A stretch of 64,000 nt of DNA, taken from positions 41,905,501-41,969,500 of the forward strand of contig JANJXV010000006.1 of the NCBI GenBank assembly GCA_024803745.1. Reading direction: 5' to 3'. A model generated the notes under the pieces. That model saw only the letters and a list, made by a program, of their open reading frames with translations. It did not search any database and was not told the DNA's origin. A program made the position numbers and the translations under genes. Shown here piece by piece: positions 33,797-43,265 of the stretch; the stretch's first letter is position 1; each line of letters starts with the position of its first letter. Source of the stretch: Megascapheus bottae (Eukaryota; Chordata; Mammalia; Rodentia; Geomyidae).

Positions 33797-34017
33797 TGTG
33801 GGTCATGGGGCTTGAACTTGGCCTGGGCTTTATTCCTGAGCTCTTTATCTCAAGACTACCACCCTACTCTTGAGCCAAGCCCCACTTCCCATTTTTTAGA
33901 GGTTAATTGGAGATAAGAGTCTCAGGTCCTTTTGTACTCAGGCTGGCTTTGAACTTTGATCCTCAGATCTGAGCCTCCTGAGTAGCTAGGATTACAGACA
34001 TGAGTCACCACGCCCAC
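33795..34017 (-). mobile_element. B1-Geo SINE
   Basis: Minus copy, complete, from GTGGGTCATGGGGCTTGAAC to GAGTCACCACGCCCAC. Confidence 0.92.
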
Positions 34018-34689
34018 TTACTTATTTCTTCTGTTCATGTTTTATTATTTTTTTTGGTTCATGTTTTAGTCTACATGGGATCCTAAACAAAAGCCTGAGC
34101 TTATTGCTCTATCTTGACAAAAAAATCAATAAATGTTATTTTACTTATTGATTACTACCTTAATACGTTTGTCTTTTTTCCCCTCCCTGTAAACCTGTCC
34201 CTGTAGGACTCATCATACAGGAACAGGCAGTCACTGGCCTCAGTTTCAGTGGGCCTGTTATCTGTGCCTGTGCTTCACTTTCCAGCTTTCTGTTTTGCTG
34301 AACAGTGTTCATTCTTTGTAGTAACGCTCCTATCTATGTGAGGTCCTGGCTTTTGATATCCTATTGTTCTGCAGCTGAATTTATGGCTGAAATTCAAGAA
34401 GTCTGAATGATAAAGTCAAGAACTAAAAGCTTAAAAACAAGAGGGGAAATATGAGAGGAAACACAGTGGCAGCTGCATATAATGTCTGGCACTGGAAAAA
34501 AAAAGTTACATTCTTTTTTAGTGGCGGTTATGATTCTCTCTCTTTCGGTCTCTGTCTCCATCTCTCTCATGCAAGGAAGCCATCATTTTCTCTTTGATAG
34601 CATTTGCAATTATGTTTCCCAAATCTTCCTTTCCTTGTTACTAATGTGGAGAGCAAGACAGTCTATTCATGCTTCCTCTGTCTGTCGAG
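34018..34689. other. unique DNA
   Basis: No repeat recognised. Short plus frames (34482-34694, 34604-34828) overlap the MIR that follows. Confidence 0.45.
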
Positions 34690-34916
34690 CATAGTGGCTG
34701 AGGGCTGGACTATCTTGGATCAAATCTTTGTTGTGGCCTTCATGTACCAGGTCTCTGACCTTGGACATTCATTTTTTCACACCTCAGTTTTCTCACATGT
34801 TCAGGGACTGCATGACAATAAAAAATAGTTTCTGTCCCATACAACTACATCAAAGATTAAATACATGGATATGTGTAAAATATTTAGATTAGTCCTAGGT
34901 AAACACTTGAGAAGTC
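34690..34916 (+). mobile_element. MIR
   Basis: GTCTCTGACCTTGGACATTC, CACACCTCAGTTTTCTCACA, AAGATTAAATACATGGATAT and a final CCTAGGTAAACACTTGAGAA match the MIR order. Confidence 0.7.
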
Positions 34917-34963
34917 TTAGCTGCCACTGTGTTTCCGCTCATATTTTCCCTCTTCTTGTTTTT

Positions 34964-35155
34964 AGGTTTTTGGTTCCTATTTTCCCTTGAACTCAGAGAC
35001 TGTGCACTATCCCTGATTTTCTGCTCAAGGCTAACACTCTATCACTAGAACCACAGTACCACTTCTGGCTTTTATTGTTTATGTGATACTGAGAAATTGA
35101 ACCCAGGGCTTCATGCATGCTAGGCAAGTACTCTACCACTGAGCCACATTCCCAT
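34964..35155 (-). mobile_element. IDL-Geo SINE
   Basis: Minus copy, diverged in Geo; the ID half is good (GGCTTCATGCATGCTAGGCA, CCACTGAGCCACATTCCC). Confidence 0.9.
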
Positions 35156-35202
35156 TTTAACTTTATCATTTATACTTTTTATTAGTTTTTAGTTTTGTTT
35201 AT

Positions 35203-35404
35203 TTTTATTTATTTATTTATTTGCCAGTTCTGGCTTGAACTCAGGGCCTGAGCACTGTGCTTGGGCTTTCTCAAGGATAGAGCTCTTCCACTTGACCCAC
35301 AGAACAACTTCGGGCTTTTTTCTATGTATGTGGTACCGAGGAATCAAACCCAGGTCTTCGTGCATGCTAGGCAAGCACTTTACCACTAGGCCAAACTCCT
35401 GGCC
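35203..35404 (-). mobile_element. IDL-Geo SINE
   Basis: Near-consensus minus copy with a (TTTA)n tail at 35203-35221. Confidence 0.93.
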
Positions 35405-35534
35405 TTTCCTGTTCTTATTTTATCACACAACATCCTCATGATTGTATTAATGGGCAATAACAAAAAGCCTGCCCCCAACATCGTCCTGATTTCTTCTCGG
35501 TTGTTTCATGTTCTAAGTGTTTTCTCTTTCTTTT

Positions 35535-35585
35535 CTCCCTCCTTTCCCTCCCTCCTTCTCTCTCTCCCTCCCTCCCTCCCTCCCT

Positions 35586-35656
<71 letters not shown>
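35535..35656. repeat. (TCCC)n and (TC)n tract
   Basis: An imperfect CCCT patch, then (CCCT)5 at about 35565-35587, then about 33 TC units ending exactly at the Geo 3' end of the next IDL-Geo. Confidence 0.96.
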
Positions 35657-35658
<2 letters not shown>

Positions 35659-35836
35659 CAGTCCTGGGCCTTGAACTCAAAGCCTGGGCTCTGTCCCTCT
35701 GAACCCTGCTCAAGGTTCGAGCTTTACCACTTGAGCACCACTTCTGGCTTTTTCTATTTATGTGGTACTGAGGAATGGAACCCAGGGCTTTGTGCATGCT
35801 AGGCGAGCATTCTACCACTAAGCCACATTCCTACCT
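35657..35836 (-). mobile_element. IDL-Geo SINE
   Basis: Minus copy: GCCAGTCCTGGGCCTTGAAC to GCATTCTACCACTAAGCCAC. The usual T-tail is wholly replaced by the (TC)n tract on its left. Confidence 0.92.
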
Positions 35837-36559
35837 AGCCCAAGTGCTTCCTTTTCATTTTAGGTGCTTTCTCAGCTGTCTAGTGACCCTAGATTGCCAG
35901 GTCATGTTAAGAAGGAGACACTGAGAGGTAATTGGAAGCCATGCAAGGCTTTGGGAGAGCTCGTTGAGGGCTGGCCTTCACCTTTCATCACTGTGCAGGA
36001 GAGCCATTCACTTGGAGACCCTCACATGTTTATAAGTTTAACAGGCCTTCAGAGCCTTCTGATTTCCTTAAGGGTTTGTAGGTATTCTAAGGAATTGAGA
36101 AAAAAATGGATTTGAACTCTATTTGGTGAATGGGATACCATCAGTTAATTTCTGCAAATTCTGTCCTGAGCCTTGACCTTGACACTGTACAGGGCCTTTT
36201 GTTCTCAAGTTATGAATCGCTCCTTTTCATTCTTTCCCTAGAGTGAATCTGGAGTCTCTTCTTTCTGAAGTGTTTCTGGCTAATGGAGCTCTGAGTGTGG
36301 GCAGGGGAGAGACAGATCAACACTCGTTACATAAACTTCCAACTTACCCTCTTTGCTCTTTCTTGGCTTCATGTCTCCTTTCTGCCCACGGATGTACTTG
36401 AACTACAGGTTTTACATGGTAAATCATCTCTGTTAGCACCTCTCTGCGCTCCATCCCAGCAGTTCTGCACCATAACATCTGGAATTTCCCTGATGTAGAC
36501 TATCGGCCCCTCTGTCTCTGTCCTTGGATTTAATACACACAATTATTTTTCCCTTCTTG
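35837..36559. other. unique DNA
   Basis: No repeat recognised; plus frames 35864-36115 and 36295-36498 lack domains and splice context. Confidence 0.45.
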
Positions 36560-36640
36560 TTCTAAGTACTGGGATGAAACTCAGTACCTTATCCATGGTA
36601 GGCAGGCCTCTGCTACTGAGCTGCCCCACCACCAGCACTT
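36560..36640 (-). mobile_element. ID-type SINE monomer
   Basis: Antisense ID: GTACTGGGATGAAACTCAG, CCATGGTAGGCAGGCCTCTG, CTACTGAGCTGCCCCACC. No Geo unit. Confidence 0.65.
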
Positions 36641-36839
36641 GGTATCAGGAAGAAGGTCTCTTAAGCTGTTAGTAAGGTTTACAGTAACTGACAAAGCCAT
36701 GGAAACATTTCTTCCAGTCATATTATTTTGCAGACTGAAACAATTGATTTCACATACTGTCTATAGTCATTTTGGGAAATGTTAGAAAATGCAGATAAGC
36801 AAAGCTGGAAGAAAAATCATCCAGAGTCTTGTCACCTAT

Positions 36840-37016
36840 TTTGCTATGTATTCTTTTAGTCCCAAAAGGCAGCTGTATGTCAGTATACAAAGAGATATTT
36901 GTATACCCATGTTTATAGCAGCACTGTTCACAATAGATGAACTGTATAACCAGTCTAGGTGTCCACCAACATCTGGTTTATATACAAAACAGAGTATTAT
37001 TCAGCTATTAAAAAAG
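36840..37016 (+). pseudogene. L1 ORF2p C-terminal fragment
   Basis: The plus frame contains the ORF2p signature MFIAALFTIDELYNQSRCP followed by a degenerate version of the Trp-rich block, then runs into the SINE at 37017. Only the extreme C-terminus of the L1 replicase is present and it is not functional. Confidence 0.85.
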
Positions 37017-37196
37017 GGCCGGGAGTTTGGCCTAGTGGTTAAAGTGCTTGCCTAGCATGCCTGAAGACCCGGGTTCTATTCCTTGGTACCACATATAGAA
37101 AAAAGCCGGAAGTGGTGCTGAGGCTCAAGTGGTAGAGCTCTAGCCTTGAGAAAGTCCAAGGACAGTGCTCAGGCCCTGAGCTCAAGCCCAGGACTG

Positions 37197-37232
<36 letters not shown>
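37017..37232 (+). mobile_element. young IDL-Geo SINE
   Basis: Close to consensus, with a pure A-tail of about 32 bases. Carries the extra-base A box (GCCTAGTGGTTAAAGTGCTT). Confidence 0.96.
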
Positions 37233-37233
<1 letters not shown>

Positions 37234-37235
37234 AC

Positions 37236-37456
37236 AGCTGGGCATGGTAGCTCAAGCTTGTAATATTAGTGACTCAGGAGGTTGAGATCTGAGGATCAAA
37301 GTTCAAAGCCAGCCTGAGCACAAAAGGACCTGAGACTCTTATCTCTAATTAACCTCTAGAAAACGGGGAAGTGGGGCTTGGCTCAAGGGAAGAGCTCAGG
37401 GACAGCTCCCAGGCCTAGTTCAAGCCCCATGACCCCCCCCCCCCCCACACACACAG
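37236..37456 (+). mobile_element. B1-Geo SINE with poly-C end
   Basis: Follows the IDL-Geo tail directly. After GTTCAAGCCCCATGA the element ends in a C-run of about 16 and (CA)5 instead of poly-A. Geo lacks the GTGGTAGAGTGCTAGCC segment. Confidence 0.92.
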
Positions 37457-37860
37457 TCAGGTCATTTGCAGGAAAATGGAAGGAACTGGAAACTGTCATG
37501 TTAAGCAAAATAAGATGGACCATGGAAGACAAATTTATCGTATATTTTCTTATGTGGAATTTAGACCTAAAAGAAAAATGTAATGTAAGGGTAAAATAGT
37601 AGGGGGAAGCGTTTTTTGGGGGTAGGAGCCAGTAGGAGGGTAAATGGAGAGAGAGAAGTAAGTGAATACAATAAAAGTACTTCACATTCATGTATGAAAA
37701 TAGGATAATGAAGCCTGTAAAACAACTTAAAAAAGGGGAACAAGGGAAGAAGAAAGAATAATAGAGGGAAAATTGAGTAAAGTACACCACAATGGAGCAT
37801 CTTTGCACAATTACTACATATGAATGCTCCTAAAATGCATCTACATGCTTATAAATAATG

Positions 37861-38779
37861 GGCCTCTATAAAAGGAACTGTGATCAGCTAGAACGTGGAC
37901 TTTGCTGCAAAGGATTCTGGATGGCTAAAGCCTTACCACATAGTTGAGGTTGGTGCTCTTGGCTAGTGGAACTGAGACCACTGCCCTTCGCATGCCCATT
38001 ACTGAACTGTGTGGAAAGGAGATGAAATGCAGGCAGGAAAAGCAGTCGTTAAATCCTGCGGGTTGAAAGCAAAGGGCAGAGGAGGCTGGAATGGGGCACT
38101 GAGTGGGTGTGGAGGTGGATGCTGAATGGGCCTGTGTAGAGTGAAAACATACTTACAGCCCTTCCTGCTGCCCCCTAGGGTGGAATGTGATGGAAGACCC
38201 CTCTCCACGGAGGGGGTCACAGAATGGAGTCTCCTGACTCCCCTACTGCCTGTGTAATAGTTGCTTGGTGTGGTTCTTCGGGTGCTGACCCCACAGCTGT
38301 GCCGGTGTGGCGGTGGGCTCAGGCCAGCCAAGGTTGAGGCCTGTAGGAGGACCTTCTGTGGGAGACAGACACCCCGCTCTGGTCATCCCACGTGGAGGGC
38401 AGAGCAAGAGGAGCTCTGGGCTAGCACATTGAGTCTAGGCCACATTCTCTACCCCGCCCCTCCAGAAGCCGAACTATTTAGGTTATTGATGTAGATGGGT
38501 TTCTTTTCTTTTGAATTATTCATGGAAAGTCATTTTGCAATAAGGCACCTAATATAAGATAAGTACAGGCTTAATTTTTCAAAAGAAAAGAGAAATGTAC
38601 AGTTTTATAATATAAATTCCACTAAAAGTCCCTCAATTAGTTTGCAGGATATTGTTTGCTCTATAGTCTTGGTGATGAAAACTTTATAAAGGTTGAAGAA
38701 TCATTTTAGTAAATAATTTAATGACATTGTTTTTCATTTTGAAGCCATTTCTCCTCCTCTTCCTCCTCTTTCTTTAAGA
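37861..38779. other. unique DNA with a GC-richer patch
   Basis: 38000-38480 is the GC-richest unique stretch noticed in the window, but CpG remains sparse. Overlapping frames on both strands (37999-38331 minus, 38261-38494 plus) are shadows of GC content. No exon is supported. Confidence 0.45.
38167..38181 (-). promoter_or_regulatory. CTCF-like motif
   Basis: The minus strand reads ACCCTAGGGGGCAGC. It fits CCASYAGRKGGCRSY at 13 of 15 positions with a perfect central TAGGGGGCAGC. It lies in repeat-free DNA. Motif match only. Confidence 0.35.
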
Positions 38780-38830
38780 TAGGGTCTTGCCATTTTGTCC
38801 AGGCTGGTCTCAAATTTCTGGGCATAATCG
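38780..38830 (-). mobile_element. conventional B1/7SL SINE fragment
   Basis: GATAGGGTCTTGCCATTTTG, TCCAGGCTGGTCTCAAATTT is the ordinary B1-type 3' half in antisense, distinct from the B1-Geo left monomer. Confidence 0.65.
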
Positions 38831-39037
38831 ATTCTTCCTCTAAACCAATCTTTCCTTTCCTTTCCCCCCTTCCCTCTTTCTTTCCCCTCTCTTCTTTTCC
38901 TGTCTTCCCTCACTCCTCCTTCTCCTTGCCTGCCTTCTTGCCTGCTCCCTCTCTCTCCCATCCCTCTCTTTCTTTTCCTCCCACTCTCCCTTATTTCTTT
39001 TCCTCCCACTCTCGCTCCTTTCTTTTCTTCTTTCTTC
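38831..39037. repeat. pyrimidine-rich low-complexity tract
   Basis: Almost only T and C with TTCC, CCCTTT and CTCC words and a few G; no fixed unit. Confidence 0.85.
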
Positions 39038-39039
39038 AG

Positions 39040-39957
39040 ATGGTGCTGGCAAAACTAGTTTTTTACTTCTAGGAGACTGAAGCTTGACCCCTATCTCTCA
39101 CACTGTTCAGAAATCAACTCCAAATATATCAAAATAAGGTCTGAAACATTGTCTACTATAGGAAAATACAGAGAACACTTTGTAAGCTACAGACGGAGGT
39201 ATTATTTTCTGAATGGGACTGCAATTGCCCAGAAAGTAAGAACAAAAACTGATCAATACAATTCTATCAAGTTTAAAAGTTTCTGCACAGAGAAAGACAC
39301 CATTACCAGAATCAAGAGACAACCCACAGAATGAGAAAATTCTGTAGTTATTCTATAAAGAATGAATAACAAGAATATTAAAAAAGCTAAACCATTACAC
39401 GTCAAGACAACCAATAGTCCAGTTAATAAACAGGAAAGTCGGGCCGGGAGTTTGGCCTAGTGGTTAAAGTGCTTGCCTAGTATGCATGAAGACCCGGGTT
39501 TGATTCCTCGGTACCACATACATAGAAAAAAAGCCAGAAGAGATGCTGAGGCTCCAGTGGTAGAGCTCTAGCCTTGAGAAAGTCCAAGGACAGTGCTCAG
39601 GCCCTGAGCTCAAGCCCAGGACTGGCAAAAAAAAAACAAAAAAAAAAACAAAAAAAAAACAAAAAAAAAACAGGAAAGTAAACTGAATTGTCTTTGCAAG
39701 TACAAATGGCTAATAGGTACATAAAGAAACATTCAACATCTTAGTTATAAAGGAATCAAAATTACAATAAAATTCCATCTCTCAGAATGTCAGTCATCAA
39801 ATAAAACAAGTTCTGAAAGTATGTGGGGGAGACATCTCAGTGTTGATGGGAATGTAAAGTAGTGGAAATTAGTGTGGAAGTTCCTCAAAAGACTAAAAGT
39901 AGGCTTTCCCTGTGACTCAGCCATACTACCATTGAGCATATATCCAACAGAGTGTAT
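39040..39957 (+). mobile_element. L1 ORF2 3' region, split by a SINE
   Basis: Colinear with ORF2: GATGGTGCTGGCAAAACTAG, AGTTTAAAAGTTTCTGCACA, then after the insertion CATTCAACATCTTAGTTATA and GAATGTCAGTCATCAAATAA, ending with the DNA for PFDPAIP-like and YIQ-like words near 39920. Frames are broken; the piece 39149-39334 still reads KFKSFCTEKDT, matching ORF2p. Confidence 0.88.
39440..39667 (+). mobile_element. young IDL-Geo SINE with 12-bp TSD
   Basis: Consensus-like, with the extra-base A box. A patterned A-tail (A8-10 with single C). Perfect TSD AAACAGGAAAGT at 39428 and 39668 inside L1. Confidence 0.97.
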
Positions 39958-40157
39958 GAGGGCTGTGAATGTGGCTTAATGGTAGAGTGGCTTTCTAGCT
40001 TGCATGAAACCCTGGGATGGATTGCTCAGTACCACAGAAGCAGAAAAAGCTGAAAATGATTCCCTGGCTCAAGAGGTAGAGCATTAGTCTTGAGCACAGA
40101 AAGACTTGGGGACAGAGCCCAGGCCCTGAGTTTAAGCCCCAGGACTGGCAAAAAAAA
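39958..40157 (+). mobile_element. IDL-Geo SINE, older
   Basis: Plus copy, more diverged than its neighbour (ID B box GGGATGGATTGCTC; A box intact). It marks the end of recognisable L1. Confidence 0.9.
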
Positions 40158-40703
40158 GATCTGAAGCCTAAACTGGGTATAGGTGTCCAGGTGAAATTGT
40201 TTTTAAGGTCTTGTGGAAATAAAAAACCAAACCTTTGTTGTAGTACCTTGAATAAAAATGGTTTGGAGTGAAAGCAATATTAGAAGGAGTAAGTGACTTG
40301 AGAGAGGGACAGAAATATGGGGTGGGGAAGGCATGTTTTAGTGGAGAAAGCCCTTAGAAGAAGCCCGAGAATGACTAGGAATCTCCAGGTTGAGTGTGTA
40401 TAGAACCAGTTCCTGGGGCTATCACCAAAAGGAAGCCATTATTGTGTCTGTGTGTGACCATGGTGCATGCATGTGTGTATGTACAAGTGTGTGAAGACTT
40501 GTGCGTTTGTTTGGTCAAAGGAACTTGTATATTTGGAAGCCTCCTTTAAACTTTTAGCTAGTATTCCCGAATATATATTTATACACATATATTGCACATA
40601 TGAACATATATTGCAATATGAATATATGTACACATATAATATATAGTGTTATAATTTATTATATTATGATATAGATAATACATAGTATATAATATATAAT
40701 AAT
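40158..40703. other. unique DNA, AT-rich end
   Basis: 40440-40490 is GTGTGC-rich; 40570-40700 is an irregular TA/ATAT low-complexity tract. No gene. Confidence 0.5.
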
Positions 40704-40917
40704 GAGCTGAGAGTCTGGTCACTGTCCCTTGAGCTTTTATTGCTCAAGGTTACCACTCTTACCACATAAGCCACAGCTCTACTTCTGGCTTTTTCATGGT
40801 TAATTGGAGATAAGTGTCTCATATACTTCACTGCTTGGGCTGGCTTTGAATCTTGGTCTTTTAGATCTCATCCTCCTGTGTAGCTAGGATAACAGGCAAG
40901 AGCCATTGATGATTAGC
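40704..40917 (-). mobile_element. B1-Geo SINE, 3' end missing
   Basis: Antisense Geo starts part-way (GTCACTGTCCCTTGAGCTTT); the B1-like half is complete to CAAGAGCCATTGATG. Confidence 0.85.
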
Positions 40918-41363
40918 TAGATTTTTAAAAATCATGAAGATATAGAAGTCTTTCTCCACTAATATGGAAAGAACTTCTCACTTTTTAAAAGTTGAGAGTC
41001 TTTTATTGCTTGGATGAGTCAGTGTCTTCTCTCAATGAATATTTTGATCTTTTGCAATCTTTTTAGAGCTTAGACTTTGAGCTTAGCCCCACACATGAAG
41101 GAGGAGAGGGAGAAGAGCCTCCCTCCTGTCTCTACTGTTTTTAAAAGAGTAAATAAATTTATTTATTTTTACACATTACTTAAACATTTCATTATTCTGT
41201 CTTCATTTAAGCACATAATCTACTTTGGTCATATTTACCCCTTCACCTCCTTTTTTCTCCCCCACTGAAGCTATTTCCCCCAGTCAGTCTTCATTTACAT
41301 TCATATTTTTATATTTTGTTTTGAATTTTTAGACCTAGATTCTGCATATAAGAAGGGTATTTG

Positions 41364-41608
41364 CGCCAGGTGCTGGTGGCTTACATCTGTAATCCTAGCT
41401 ACGCAGGAGGCTGAGATCTGAGTGAGGATCAAAGTTCAAAGCTAGCCTAGGCATGAAAGCCCATGAGATTTATCTCCAATTAACCACCAGAAAACTGGAA
41501 GCAGTGCTGTGGCTCAAGTGGGTAGAGTGCTAGCCTTGAGCTGAAGAGCTCAGGGACAGTGCCCAGGGCCAGATTTCAAGCCCCATGACACCCCCCCTCC
41601 AAAAAAAG
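41364..41608 (+). mobile_element. B1-Geo SINE with C-rich end
   Basis: Plus copy with a small ATCTGAGTGAGGATC duplication in the B1-like half. The 3' end is CCCCATGACACCCCCCC then TCC and A7. Confidence 0.93.
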
Positions 41609-41689
41609 TGACATTTGCTTTTGAGTCTGGCTTGTTTTACTTAACATCTCTAGTTCCATCCTTTATCCTGCAAATTACTTTTTCTTTTT

Positions 41690-41762
41690 CAGAACTGGGG
41701 TTTCAACTCAGGGCCTCATACTTGTTAGGCAGACACTCTACTGCTGAGCCAGGCCTCTAGCC
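41690..41762 (-). mobile_element. ID-type SINE monomer
   Basis: Antisense ID (GGGGTTTCAACTCAGGGCCT, GTTAGGCAGACACTCTACTG, CTGAGCCAGGCC). It directly abuts a B1-like unit on the right. Confidence 0.7.
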
Positions 41763-41769
41763 TTCTGTG

Positions 41770-42058
41770 CACTCATGTTTGAGATAGGGTCTTGCATGCA
41801 TGGTTGGCTGTGGCCTGCCTGTTTTCCATTTCCCATCACAACTGGTTGGTGGACCCACACCATTGTACCCAGCTTTATCTGTTGAAATGGGGCTCACAGA
41901 CTTTTCAGCCTGGGCTGGTATGGAATCATAATCCTCCAGGTCTCAGCTATTGGTCCAGAAGGGGTGGTATATCTATAGCCAGGTTGGCCTTGAATAGTGA
42001 GCCTCCTCATCTTAGCCTCCTAAAGTGACCTGGATTGCAGAAGTGAGCCACTGTGTAT
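41770..42058 (-). mobile_element. degenerate 7SL-type SINE, possibly dimeric
   Basis: GATAGGGTCTTGCATGCA at the left, two antisense B1-like blocks (CAGCCTGGGCTGGTATGGAA and AGCCAGGTTGGCCTTGAATA) and a final GGATTGCAGAAGTGAGCCAC. It may be two B1-like monomers or a long relative. Confidence 0.5.
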
Positions 42059-42170
42059 CTGTCAACTGCCTTATGGCTGTGAGTGTATACACCACATTTT
42101 CTTTATTCTCAATGGGCACTCAGGTTGATTCCCTAGCTTGACTTATGACTATGTGAATACATTAGTAAAA

Positions 42171-42964
42171 TGTATTCAGAGAGGGCACCTTGTGGTGTTT
42201 GGGTTTATACCACCAGCCTTCATTAATTCGTACTGTTCTCCACCGTTTCTATTTGGTACTAGAAAACAGCCTGTCGAAACGGCCACTTTACATTCCAGGA
42301 TCAGGCCCTCTCTCAGCAATGTCAACTTGTCAGTAGAGGGCGCTCTCCTTTTGGGAAAAATAAAAATGCCTCTGGGAAAGATTTTTTAAACTGAATGCCA
42401 AAGCCCTGTGTGCAGTAGTGTTTCTCTGCTCTGTGGTTTGTTGATGTGTAATTGCCTTGAATGTCTAGGCATTAGCTAGTTACTGCGTTCGTGTGTGTGG
42501 ACCTGTGGGAAGGCAGAGAATTTAGCATTCCCCAGAGGTTGTAGGGGATGACCTGGGATCTGAACCAGACTTGGGGATTAAGGACTTTCCCCTGTTTTTA
42601 GATTGGGAGGAATCTTTACCCTGCCTTGTGCTTCAAGATCAGAAACCATACGTGCAAATCAAAGTTAGAGTAGATTATATTCCTTGGGATATGTTTGTGA
42701 GATCTGTTAAAGAGCATGAACTCTGAGTTGATAACCCTTTTCCTATAAATAATTCCAGGTGACTGCTTTTTGAGGCCAGGCTCTCACCAGGTAGGTAAAA
42801 TCCACATCCTCACGTCAGAGGGGATGAGAAAAAGAGCTGATGTTAACTTAGCATCTTTGTAGACAGAGTGACTGAGCTGCTGTGACCTACTGATCTGCAC
42901 TGTCATCTGGGATATTCTTCCTGCCCTGCCTTTTCCAAACACCACCATTCAGGAGACCAAGGCT
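42171..42964. other. unique DNA
   Basis: No repeat recognised. It contains the best CTCF-like match of the window at 42330-42344. Confidence 0.45.
42330..42344 (+). promoter_or_regulatory. CTCF-like motif, best match seen
   Basis: TCAGTAGAGGGCGCT fits the CTCF core CCASYAGRKGGCRSY at 14 of 15 positions (only the first C is T). It lies in unique DNA, not in a SINE. CTCF binds such sites to anchor chromatin loops; occupancy cannot be judged from sequence. Confidence 0.45.
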
Positions 42965-43035
42965 CAGGAAGGTGCAGGCTTCAGTGGTAGAGTGCTTGCC
43001 TAGCAAACAGGAAGTCTTGAGTTCAGACTTCAATA
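42965..43035 (+). mobile_element. ID-type SINE monomer
   Basis: GCTTCAGTGGTAGAGTGCTT (A box), GCCTAGCAAACAGGAAG, TTGAGTTCAGACTTC (B box). Followed by a purine-rich tail rather than Geo. Confidence 0.75.
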
Positions 43036-43039
43036 TCAC

Positions 43040-43083
43040 AAATGAAGAAGGAGAAGGAGGAAGAGGAGGAGGAGGAGAGGATA
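43040..43083. repeat. (GAA/GGA)n tail
   Basis: GAAGAAGGAGAAGGAGGAAG then GAGGA units; it sits at the A-tail position of the preceding ID monomer. Confidence 0.9.
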
Positions 43084-43265
43084 GACATAGCTGGAATTGA
43101 ATCACCAGCCCACAGCAATACTCTCCTCGTCCCAAAGACTTAACTCTGCTTTGGAAAAGATCAAGATCACTGGCCCAGGCCAGGTACTCATTCCCTTCTT
43201 CTCACCTTTGGATATAATAGCCACAATTTCCCATCTTTTTTTTTTTTTTAATAAAAGGCACATCC

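Larger units (their letters stand above)
36840..37860 (+). mobile_element. L1 3' end, split by two SINEs
   Basis: ORF2 3' end lies at 36840-37016, resumes at 37457 (CAGGTCATTTGCAGGAAAAT, GGAAACTGTCATGTTAAGCA) and passes into 3' UTR to about 37860. The gap holds an IDL-Geo and a B1-Geo in tandem. Confidence 0.88.
41160..42170 (-). mobile_element. L1 3' end, split by three SINE units
   Basis: Antisense L1 words: AGACCTAGATTCTGCATATA, then GTCTGGCTTGTTTTACTTAA and TAGTTCCATCC at 41624-41662, then TATACACCACATTTTCTTTA and AGGTTGATTCC at 42088-42135. Pieces are colinear around the insertions at 41364-41608 and 41690-42058. Confidence 0.78.

Noticed and set aside
37383..37808. 141-codon minus ORF
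   Set aside because: Antisense to L1 3' UTR and a SINE end.
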